DNA of 64,000 nt, taken from NCBI GenBank assembly GCA_016788785.1, contig JAEUSM010000007.1, positions 203,587-267,586 on the forward strand. The letters are read 5' to 3'. A program made the position numbers and the translations under genes. The first letter of the stretch is position 1. The number at the start of each line of letters is the position of its first letter. Below, one piece after another: positions 40,758-48,002 of the stretch. Origin of the DNA: Candidatus Kapaibacterium sp. Its GTDB lineage: Bacteria > Bacteroidota > Ignavibacteria > Kapaibacteriales > JAEUSM01. The notes below the pieces were generated by a model. That model worked only from the letters and a program-made list of their open reading frames with translations. It did not search any database and was not told the DNA's origin.

Positions 40758-41516
40758 TTAAAGCAATGATAGTATTGTTGTTTCTATTTTAGGAATGATT
40801 TCCTCGAAGTTTGAGGTATTTTTATCGAATTCTATTGAAACAAGTGTTTCTGAATTAAATAGACCTTTGGATTTATCAACTTCAAAAATGACCGAATAAC
40901 CATCTCCTTTTGGAATAAATGTCAACTCTACCTCTCGTATTTTTCCTTCATAAGCTCCATAAGGAGGATGATATTCAAATTCTTGATAAAATGGCAGTTT
41001 TGAACCTTTAATTCTCCCTTCTTCGATATCCGTTTTATACAATCGAAATCCCATTTTTTCCATTGCTTCGAAAAACATCGTCATTAATGGCGTTGGTTGT
41101 ACTGATATATGATCTAAGTCCGTAGGGTCAACAGCAGATTCAATATCTACACCCGTTCGAATAGAAATATGATGATTGGGGTTTAATACTTCTTTTCCAA
41201 ATGTCGTAATTGGAACATCGTTTGGAATAGAGAGAGAGATTGGAATTTCAATTTCTTCATTGATTCCAATGGTGAAGGAGGAATCAATATCATAATGCAT
41301 AAATGGGACTAATTTGTAGCCAATTGCATCTTCTACTTGATATTTTACATTTGCAACTAACGATAGGTAGAATTTATCTATTTTTTGTTCTGTTGAACCA
41401 CCTCGAAGGTGAATTGTTCCAGTAAGTGTACCTCCCGGTTCTATAATTGCATTGTCCAATCGAGTATCAACTTCGGCATTTCCAATGCCTACTTTAGCTA
41501 AGATTTTTTTAAACAT
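40758..41516 (-). CDS. SpoOM-like (arrestin-fold) protein
   Basis: A 252-aa cytoplasmic protein resembling the SpoOM/Spo0M family: IEPGGTLTGTIHLRGGSTEQ near the N-terminus, IPISLSIPNDVPITTFG in the middle and YHPPYGAYEGKIREVEL near the C-terminus. The fold is an arrestin-like double beta-sandwich. In Bacillus this family influences sporulation and division; nothing suggests sporulation here, so the role is unknown. It is 16 bases behind the polyprenyl synthase gene and ends at a terminator, so the two likely form one operon. Confidence 0.82.
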   Translation of the reverse strand: MFKKILAKVGIGNAEVDTRLDNAIIEPGGTLTGTIHLRGGSTEQKIDKFYLSLVANVKYQVEDAIGYKLVPFMHYDIDSSFTIGINEEIEIPISLSIPNDVPITTFGKEVLNPNHHISIRTGVDIESAVDPTDLDHISVQPTPLMTMFFEAMEKMGFRLYKTDIEEGRIKGSKLPFYQEFEYHPPYGAYEGKIREVELTFIPKGDGYSVIFEVDKSKGLFNSETLVSIEFDKNTSNFEEIIPKIETTILSLL

Positions 41517-41532
41517 ATCAAAGGAATTTGTG

Positions 41533-42564
41533 TCAAAATGCTCTATTTGCTAACAAAGTTAAGAAAAATTCTAATTCATTCTTCGCTTTATCAGAAAATA
41601 ATTTTATTGATTCTTGTGAAGCTGTGAAATAACGTTCTGCAGTAGTAATAGAAACCTCCTCAATCGACAATTCTTCGAAAATTTCTTTCATATATGGAAT
41701 TTCTTGTTCTGTTATTCCTTTATTTGAACAATAATACTCTAAAAACTTCTTATGTTCTGGTTTTGTAGCGAGTTCTATTGCACTAACAATTTGAAAAGTT
41801 TTTTTGCCTTCAATCAAGTCTTTGCCGATTTTTTTACCCACTTTTTCTTGTTCACCATACAAATCAAGGTAATCATCTTGAATTTGAAAACCTATACCTA
41901 AATTCAAAGCAAATGTGCGAAGTGAAGAAATCTGTTCGTTAGTACAATTGGCAATCAAACCACCAATAACTGCTGACATTTCTAATAATTTAGCGGTTTT
42001 CTTTTCAATCATTTTGAGATATTCTTTTTTGCCAACGTTATTGTTATTGCTTATGCTATCATGAAACTCCAAATCAAATGCTTGACCTTCGCATACTTCA
42101 ATTAACCCTGTAGTAAACGCATCAAGGATCAATGAGAAATTTTTATGATTACTGTACGCTCCAAGTAATTTGTACGCATACCCCATCATCACATCACCAG
42201 TAAGCACTCCTACTGCTTCATTCCATTTTGAATGGATGGTTTCTCTTCCTCTTCGAATAGGTGCTTTATCCATAATATCATCGTGGACTAAGGTAAAATT
42301 ATGAAGAATTTCAATAGCGATACCACTTGAGAGAGCTTCTTCATAGTTTCCATCGCCTACGGATGTAGCCGCTAAAGTTAGTATTGGACGTAATCGTTTT
42401 CCACCACCATCTAACAAGTATTGAAACGGCTCATACAAGGTATTCGGTCCACCAATTGGCAAACGAAATGTGTTTATACTATCGTCAATTTTTTGTTTAT
42501 ATAGTTCAAACTTTTGTTGTAAAATCATTTTATGAGTAAGTGTATCTGTTTCAATAAATGACAT
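41533..42564 (-). CDS. Polyprenyl diphosphate synthase (trans-isoprenyl synthase)
   Basis: All-trans prenyl chain-elongating enzyme, 343 aa. Both Asp-rich motifs are seen: LVHDDIMDKAPIRRG (first, DDxxD form) and FQIQDDYLDLYG (second), plus GGGKRLRP near the N-terminus and GKKTFQIV near the second motif. Residues before the first motif suggest a chain of about C15-C20, but length cannot be set by eye. It could feed the phytoene/squalene synthase and the UbiA protein encoded nearby. A promoter candidate lies at 42594-42625. It is probably co-transcribed with the SpoOM-like gene. Confidence 0.92.
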   Translation of the reverse strand: MSFIETDTLTHKMILQQKFELYKQKIDDSINTFRLPIGGPNTLYEPFQYLLDGGGKRLRPILTLAATSVGDGNYEEALSSGIAIEILHNFTLVHDDIMDKAPIRRGRETIHSKWNEAVGVLTGDVMMGYAYKLLGAYSNHKNFSLILDAFTTGLIEVCEGQAFDLEFHDSISNNNNVGKKEYLKMIEKKTAKLLEMSAVIGGLIANCTNEQISSLRTFALNLGIGFQIQDDYLDLYGEQEKVGKKIGKDLIEGKKTFQIVSAIELATKPEHKKFLEYYCSNKGITEQEIPYMKEIFEELSIEEVSITTAERYFTASQESIKLFSDKAKNELEFFLTLLANRAF

Positions 42565-42593
42565 ATTTTATATCAATATTAAATTTGGGAAGG

Positions 42594-42625
42594 CAAATGT
42601 AGTATGTTCATTAGTAACTAACAAG
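42594..42625 (-). promoter_or_regulatory. Promoter candidate for the polyprenyl synthase gene
   Basis: On the minus strand, CTTG (42625-42622) is followed after 20 bases by TACATTTG (42601-42594), close to the Bacteroidota TTTG/TAnnTTTG pattern. The leader would be about 20-25 bases. Confidence 0.5.
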
Positions 42626-42662
42626 AAATATTGTTGAAAAGTTCAAAGAATCTTTGTTATTG

Positions 42663-43793
42663 TTAGGTTCTTATATACATACTACCAGGAACTTGACGAA
42701 TAAAACCATGTAACTCCATAGCTAATAATGAACCGTAAATTATTGAAGGAGACAAATCGGTTTTTTCACTTATTTCATCAATATGCATAGGATCGTAAGA
42801 CAATGTAGAGTAAATAAGTTCTTCTTCGTTTGTATCAAATTTTACAGTCTTATTGTTATTATTTTCTGAATAAACTTGAATTCCTAAATCTTCTAATATA
42901 TCTTCTGGTCGTAAGGTCATTACTGCCTTACATTGTTTAATGAGAGTATTAACACCCATTGATGTATTTGTGGAAATATTTCCAGGAAGTCCATACACAG
43001 GTCTATTTTGCTCAAACGAGATTCGCGCTGTTATCAAAGAACCTCCCTTTTCTGCAGATTCTACTATAAAGGTAGCGTGAGAGAAACCACTTAGTAAACG
43101 ATTTCGTTTTATGAAATTATACGTGTATGCAGGCTCTCCAAATGGAAACTCACTAATAACTGCTCCGCCATTTTCTGAAACTTTCTTCATTAATGACTTA
43201 GACAATTCTGGTGAAATCTTATCTAAACCACAAGCAACAAATGCGTAAGATTTCAACTGTGATTGAATACAGTATTTATGAACTGTTGAATCAATCCCAG
43301 TGGCATTTCCAGAACAGAATATAAACCCATATTGACCCAATGCTTGGATATATCGCTCTGTTTGTAGTTTACCATATTGGGTTGCAGTCCGAGTCCCAAC
43401 AATGGTTAAAGAACGCGAATATTCGGACTGATCTGGTAATTGTCCTTTGTAAAAAAGTAGCAAAGAAGGATAATCCAAACCACGTAGTAAGCTTGGATAC
43501 TGTTCATCAAAATAGGATACAACATTGTAATTTTTTTCAAGATATTTTCGTTGGTGATCCGCATATTCAATACCTCTTTGTATTTCAGCATGTAGATCTT
43601 TTTTGCTAAGTGATTGAAACTTTTTGACAATTGGATGCTTCGATGGTTTTGCCAAAACATCTGCAATCGATGAATATTGCTGTGCTATAAAAGCACCGAT
43701 GGATTGGAGTTTTTTTATTCCATTTAAGACCAATAAATCGTCTAATGTCCAAGATGTTTTAGGAATAACAGTAGTTTTCGAGCTTTGTACCAT
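42663..43793 (-). CDS. dprA: DNA-processing protein DprA
   Basis: Rossmann-fold protein that loads RecA on incoming single-stranded DNA during natural transformation, 376 aa from the chosen start. Visible motifs are VGTRTATQYGK, GNATGIDSTVHKY, SEFPFGEPAYTYNFIKRNR and AEKGGSLITARISFEQ, with a C-terminal winged-helix domain (EISEKTDLSPSIIYGSLLAMEL). The open frame extends to 43994, but the ATG at 43793 is preferred. The extra 67 residues overlap a convincing gene on the other strand, and a -7 box lies 42 bases before this ATG. No comEC or other competence gene is in the window. Confidence 0.92.
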   Translation of the reverse strand: MVQSSKTTVIPKTSWTLDDLLVLNGIKKLQSIGAFIAQQYSSIADVLAKPSKHPIVKKFQSLSKKDLHAEIQRGIEYADHQRKYLEKNYNVVSYFDEQYPSLLRGLDYPSLLLFYKGQLPDQSEYSRSLTIVGTRTATQYGKLQTERYIQALGQYGFIFCSGNATGIDSTVHKYCIQSQLKSYAFVACGLDKISPELSKSLMKKVSENGGAVISEFPFGEPAYTYNFIKRNRLLSGFSHATFIVESAEKGGSLITARISFEQNRPVYGLPGNISTNTSMGVNTLIKQCKAVMTLRPEDILEDLGIQVYSENNNNKTVKFDTNEEELIYSTLSYDPMHIDEISEKTDLSPSIIYGSLLAMELHGFIRQVPGSMYIRT

Positions 43794-43834
43794 CTTTGCA
43801 AAAAAAATTGAATTTACTTCAAACAATAGGTTCA

Positions 43835-43842
43835 CAAATGTA
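43835..43842 (-). promoter_or_regulatory. -7 promoter box (TACATTTG) for dprA
   Basis: TACATTTG on the minus strand fits TAnnTTTG. It supports the dprA start at 43793 rather than the upstream in-frame start at 43994. Confidence 0.4.
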
Positions 43843-43881
43843 ACCGTCAACATCAAAAATAATTTTAAAGAAAGTAAATAT

Positions 43882-44292
43882 ATGAAATTCCTCTTTACAT
43901 TGCATTCACATAATCGTTGGTTACTGTTTATTTTTATGGCTACAACCTTAGGTTTGTTGCTATATTCATGGTTGAAAAAGGAAGAAACGCTCAATAAAAT
44001 TACAAAAATCTCAAAATCAATTCTTCATGCTTTATGGGGAATTCAAGTCTTAGTCGGGATTGTTCTATGGTTATGGTTTGGATTTTCTGGATTTGGCTGG
44101 CCAATGCATCGCTCAGAACATTTTGGAACAATGATTATCGCATTTTTAGTGTTTAGTTTCACTTCTAAATGGAAGAATGCTGAAGCTTCAGTCTATGCAA
44201 GAAATTCCTTCTTTTTGTTGCTTTCTGCAATAGCCTTGGTATGTATAGCTATCACAAGATTGCCACAAGGTTGGGCAATTACCAAATTTTAA
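43882..44292 (+). CDS. Small four-helix membrane protein
   Basis: A 136-aa protein with about four membrane helices: WLLFIFMATTLGLLLYSW, LHALWGIQVLVGIVLWLWF, FGTMIIAFLVFSF and FFLLLSAIALVCIAI. It begins MKFLFTLHSHNRWLL; the LHSHNRW start resembles small Bacteroidota inner-membrane proteins of unknown function. The frame is open from 43624, but the upstream part lies antisense to dprA and has no hydrophobic character matching the family, so the ATG at 43882 is chosen. Its stop is directly followed by the ATG of the FAD oxidoreductase, so they are co-transcribed. Confidence 0.75.
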   Translation: MKFLFTLHSHNRWLLFIFMATTLGLLLYSWLKKEETLNKITKISKSILHALWGIQVLVGIVLWLWFGFSGFGWPMHRSEHFGTMIIAFLVFSFTSKWKNAEASVYARNSFFLLLSAIALVCIAITRLPQGWAITKF

Positions 44293-45423
44293 ATGAGTGT
44301 AAAATCTTATTGGGAATCATCATCTAAAACATTTGATGTAGTTATAATAGGAGCGGGATTTTTAGGCTCTTGGACTGCCTATGAGCTTTCCAAGGATACT
44401 AATCTTTCTGTAGCAGTTATAGAATCTTCATCATTGTCGCATGGAGCCAGCACCAAAAATGCAGGTTTCGCTTGTTTTGGTAGTGCAACAGAACTTTTGG
44501 GTGACATTGGACTTTTAGGAAAAGAAAAATCTTTAGAAATCACCCAAAAACGATTGAATGGTATCAATAAAATTCGAAGAATTTTAGGTGATTCTGCCAT
44601 TTCATTTGATAACTGTGGTGGATATGAAATTTTCTTACAAAATGATCTTAATCCCAATGAAAGTGACATTCAAGAACTAAATGGTTTGTTGCAGTCATCA
44701 CTTTCAATGCAACCTTTTAGTTTTTTAACAAAACAGCAAATTTCAGCACTTGGATTTTCACACAATGTTCAAAGTGTTATTGCTAACCCATTAGAAGGTT
44801 CTATCAATCCTGTAAAAACCTTAGAAACGCTTCACACACTCGCAAAATCTCAAGGTGTACAATTTTTCTTTCGTACTCAATTTCGCGACTTTAACGCTGA
44901 AAATGGAACAATTTCCGTTGTTTCAGATGGAGTTGAAAGTGCTATTTTTACAAAAAAAGTCATATATTGTACTAATGCTTTTACAAAACAGCAGGATATA
45001 GCACCGGGAAGAGGTCAAGTTTTAATAACGTCTGTCATTGAGAATTTACCACTTCGAGGAACATTTCATTATGATGAAGGCTATGTGTATTTTAGAAATG
45101 TAGATAGTAACGAAGGCAGAAGAATACTCATAGGTGGTGGGAGGAACAAGGATTTTACAACGGAGGAGTCATTAGAATTCGTATCAAATCCTATGATTAT
45201 TGAGTACTTACAACAATTCCTCTCTAAAATCTTACCTGACGAAATTTTCTACACAATTGAGCAATCATGGACAGGAATTATGGGGTTTTCAAAAGATAAA
45301 TTACCAATTGTAAAAGAAGTCTCAGCAAATGAATTTGTCGGTTTTGCTTGTAATGGTATGGGTGTAGCACTAACACCAATTATCTCTGAAGAACTTGTAA
45401 CCTTAGTGAAATTCTCAATGTAA
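44293..45423 (+). CDS. FAD-dependent oxidoreductase, DAO (D-amino-acid oxidase) family
   Basis: A 376-aa flavoprotein. An N-terminal FAD-binding motif (VVIIGAGFLGSWTAYELSK) and the HGASTKNAGFACFGS segment after the second strand are typical of glycine/sarcosine/D-amino-acid oxidase-like enzymes. A C-terminal segment (FACNGMGVALTPIISEEL) closes the FAD site. The substrate, an amine or amino acid, cannot be deduced. The gene abuts the small membrane protein (stop followed by ATG with no gap), which might be a membrane partner. The 3' end overlaps the convergent esterase by 9 bases. Confidence 0.85.
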   Translation: MSVKSYWESSSKTFDVVIIGAGFLGSWTAYELSKDTNLSVAVIESSSLSHGASTKNAGFACFGSATELLGDIGLLGKEKSLEITQKRLNGINKIRRILGDSAISFDNCGGYEIFLQNDLNPNESDIQELNGLLQSSLSMQPFSFLTKQQISALGFSHNVQSVIANPLEGSINPVKTLETLHTLAKSQGVQFFFRTQFRDFNAENGTISVVSDGVESAIFTKKVIYCTNAFTKQQDIAPGRGQVLITSVIENLPLRGTFHYDEGYVYFRNVDSNEGRRILIGGGRNKDFTTEESLEFVSNPMIIEYLQQFLSKILPDEIFYTIEQSWTGIMGFSKDKLPIVKEVSANEFVGFACNGMGVALTPIISEELVTLVKFSM

Positions 45424-46623
45424 TGTGTTTTCTATAGAAAACCAATCTATCAATGCAGTTGCAAAATTAGTTTTCCAATTTCCCCATGTATGCCCTTGAG
45501 CAAATTCTCGGTAAACTACATTCCCAACTCGATGCTGTATCAAGCGTTTTTTCATAAAATACGTCAGTTCTTTTGCATCACAAACAGTACCAGTATGCAA
45601 TACAAACGACAAATCGGAAGCATTTTGTAGATAAGGACTTTTATAAATCTCCCCTTTGTTCCACCAATATGCGGGAGATTGAGCAATACATACTCCAAAC
45701 ACATTTGGATTTTTCAGCACCAAATTTGTCGAAATAAGCCCACCTAACGATGCACCAATTATCGCTCTATCGGATAATTGTGTACTGAGTGATAAAGAAT
45801 TCTTTATTGCAATATCTTGTGCAAAGTTCACAACCTCATTTTTTAAAAAATCACAATAGTTGTCATTATCTATATATTCCAAATGTCTATTCGTTGGTTT
45901 AACGAACACCATCATTATTGGAGGAATTTTTTTTGCAAAAATCAAGTTATCGACAATTTGATTAAACTTCCCAATTGTCAGGGATTCTTCCCCATCTAAA
46001 ACAACTAATAAGGGAATCGAATTGAGAGATTGGTATTCCCTTGGAGGAGTATATGTATACAAGGTTACATCGTAATTAACCTCTTTGCTATGAAGGATGT
46101 GTGAGTGAACATTTCCTATTGGAACATTTCCAAATGGAAAATTCATATAGGATTCGTCGATATAGTCCGACATCCAAAATTCTGAATTAACTCCAAAACC
46201 TTCCTCTGCAATCCTATGGTTTGCTGTATCTAAAACCCATTCACCATCTACTATAATCTTATATTGTAATCGTGATGTTTTTGCAAAGTTTTGAATAGAA
46301 TAAAACAAGTTGGTGTGTTCAATTCTACGAAATTTTCCACCTGGACGCCAATGTGTCCAATCACCAGCAACTAAAATTTCTTTTGTATTCTCATCCCCAC
46401 CAACAAAAAAATAAGCGGATTCTTCGACAATCAGAGGATTAGCTTTTTCATCGACTATGCGATTCCAAAGTTCGTCTGAAAGTTCTTTTCTTTCTTCTGT
46501 ATTTTTTGCAGCAATTACTTGCTGGAATACCGTCAATAAGTGAGATTGTTTGGGTATGTATTGCAGTTCCATTGATGTAGGACGGTTCGCAATCATAGGT
46601 ATTACTTTTAAAGCAATTACCAT
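45415..46623 (-). CDS. Enterochelin-esterase-like alpha/beta hydrolase with N-terminal E-set domain
   Basis: A 402-aa putative esterase. The N-terminal ~60 residues are helical; an immunoglobulin-like E-set/CBM48-type domain follows (YFFVGGDENTKEILVAGDW, RLQYKIIVDGEWVLD). A Fes-like hydrolase domain occupies about 185-402. The nucleophile Ser is in IIGASLGGLIS, PLLVVLDGEE marks the early strand, and the catalytic His is in EFAQGHTWGNW. There is no signal peptide, so it is cytoplasmic. The natural ester is unknown, since no siderophore genes are present. ATGs at 46596 and 46572 are alternative starts. It overlaps the FAD oxidoreductase tail to tail. Confidence 0.82.
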   Translation of the reverse strand: MVIALKVIPMIANRPTSMELQYIPKQSHLLTVFQQVIAAKNTEERKELSDELWNRIVDEKANPLIVEESAYFFVGGDENTKEILVAGDWTHWRPGGKFRRIEHTNLFYSIQNFAKTSRLQYKIIVDGEWVLDTANHRIAEEGFGVNSEFWMSDYIDESYMNFPFGNVPIGNVHSHILHSKEVNYDVTLYTYTPPREYQSLNSIPLLVVLDGEESLTIGKFNQIVDNLIFAKKIPPIMMVFVKPTNRHLEYIDNDNYCDFLKNEVVNFAQDIAIKNSLSLSTQLSDRAIIGASLGGLISTNLVLKNPNVFGVCIAQSPAYWWNKGEIYKSPYLQNASDLSFVLHTGTVCDAKELTYFMKKRLIQHRVGNVVYREFAQGHTWGNWKTNFATALIDWFSIENTLH

Positions 46624-46640
46624 CGCGTCAAATTGTTTTG

Positions 46641-46648
46641 TATTTTTG
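46641..46648 (+). promoter_or_regulatory. -7 promoter box (TATTTTTG) for aspartate kinase
   Basis: TATTTTTG fits TAnnTTTG and lies 32 bases before the ATG at 46680, in the short divergent gap with the esterase gene. No -33 TTTG is seen. Confidence 0.4.
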
Positions 46649-46679
46649 TAGCCATTATCCCAATTTGATACCCCACAAT

Positions 46680-48002
46680 ATGATAGTTATGAAATTTGGA
46701 GGCACCTCAGTTCAACATGCTGTGGCTATGTCTCAATCTGCAAACATTGTTACTTCACAATCAGCTCAAAAACCCATTGTTGTTCTGTCTGCCTGTTCTG
46801 GAATAACAAATAAATTGGTTCAGCTGTCTACTGCGATAATCAGTAATCATAAATTTGCAGATACCATCATTGCGGAAATAATCGAACATCATCGAACTGT
46901 CGTCAGAGAATTGTCAGTTCGTGAGGAGATTCGGACTCAATTGCAAGTTGCCGTCGAACAAAAAATAGAAGAATTTACTACCTTTCTTAAAGGAATAACC
47001 TTACTGAAAGAGTGTACTCCACGATCAACAGACACATTGTTGTCATTTGGGGAATTTTTTTCTACGTCGATTTTCACCTATTTATTACAAAATTTGGGGA
47101 TAAAAGCAGTATTTGTTAGTGCTAAAGATTGTATCAAAACAACAAGAGATTTTGGTCGTGCGATTGTTGATTATGAAGCGTCTAAACAATCCATTCTTCA
47201 AATCATCCCCACAATTTTGGAGAAAGCAGATTGTATCGTAACACAAGGATTTGTTGGTTCGTTCGAAGGAATTACTACTACCTTAGGTAGAGGAGGTTCG
47301 GATTTTTCGGCAGCAGTTTTTGGATATGCTTTGTCAACACAAGAAATTCAAATTTGGACTGATGTTAGTGGGGTGTATACAACTGATCCTCGAATGGTTC
47401 CATCGGCAACAACAATACCACAATTAACCTTTGATGAAATTCGAGATTTGTCAGTTTATGGTGCAAAAGTGCTCCATCCTGAAACGATTCTTCCTGCGGT
47501 AAAATCCTCAATACCAGTTAAAGTGCTCAATACATTTCGACCTGAGGATAAAGGAACGGTAATTCATACAATTCCAATGAAATCAATTGGTAAAGCAAAG
47601 GCTGTTTCTGCATTAAAACAGTGTCTTACCTTTTCGATTTTCGTGCCAATTGAACAAGAAAGTGAGGAGGTATTACACCAAATAATTCCTAAATTACAAA
47701 AAGAAGGAATCCCAATTTTTATTTTAACACTCACAGAAAGTTGTATTCAATTTACAACCAATGTTGCTTTAGAAGACGTTTTACCCTTATTACAGAATGT
47801 GAAATATTTATTTTACAAGACCTCTTTGCTTTGTGTACTGATTGAGTCACAATTATCTACCCGTTCATCGATTATCAAATCAATTGAATCTTTTGATATT
47901 CTTCAAGTTTCTATTAATTCTTCCGAACACTCAATAGTTGTTATTTGCAAAGAAGAAGATACTGTACCAATTGTTACGGCAATTCATGCAACAATTATTT
48001 AG
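46680..48002 (+). CDS. lysC: Aspartate kinase
   Basis: First enzyme of the lysine/threonine/methionine pathway, phosphorylating aspartate; 440 aa. Motifs: MIVMKFGGTSV at the start, TTLGRGGSDFSAAVFGY and WTDVSGVYTTDPRMV in the kinase domain, then two ACT-like domains (about 300-440) for feedback control. It is monofunctional, with no homoserine dehydrogenase fused. A frame open from a TTG at 46638 would add 14 residues, but the ATG at 46680 gives the conserved N-terminus. It stands alone and overlaps the convergent carboxypeptidase gene by 8 bases. Confidence 0.94.
   Translation: MIVMKFGGTSVQHAVAMSQSANIVTSQSAQKPIVVLSACSGITNKLVQLSTAIISNHKFADTIIAEIIEHHRTVVRELSVREEIRTQLQVAVEQKIEEFTTFLKGITLLKECTPRSTDTLLSFGEFFSTSIFTYLLQNLGIKAVFVSAKDCIKTTRDFGRAIVDYEASKQSILQIIPTILEKADCIVTQGFVGSFEGITTTLGRGGSDFSAAVFGYALSTQEIQIWTDVSGVYTTDPRMVPSATTIPQLTFDEIRDLSVYGAKVLHPETILPAVKSSIPVKVLNTFRPEDKGTVIHTIPMKSIGKAKAVSALKQCLTFSIFVPIEQESEEVLHQIIPKLQKEGIPIFILTLTESCIQFTTNVALEDVLPLLQNVKYLFYKTSLLCVLIESQLSTRSSIIKSIESFDILQVSINSSEHSIVVICKEEDTVPIVTAIHATII

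Noticed and set aside
40758..41516. Sporulation locus suggested by the SpoOM-like gene
   Set aside because: No other sporulation gene is present, and the family occurs widely outside spore formers.
43624..43881. Upstream extension of the small membrane protein frame
   Set aside because: It is antisense to dprA; the membrane protein proper starts at the ATG at 43882 with a typical N-terminus.
43794..43994. 67-residue N-terminal extension of dprA
   Set aside because: It overlaps the start of the plus-strand membrane gene, lacks DprA homology and lies upstream of a better promoter/ATG pair.
45415..46623. Siderophore utilisation locus
   Set aside because: Only the esterase-like gene is present; the nearest TonB receptor is over 40 kb away and no biosynthesis or transport genes accompany it.
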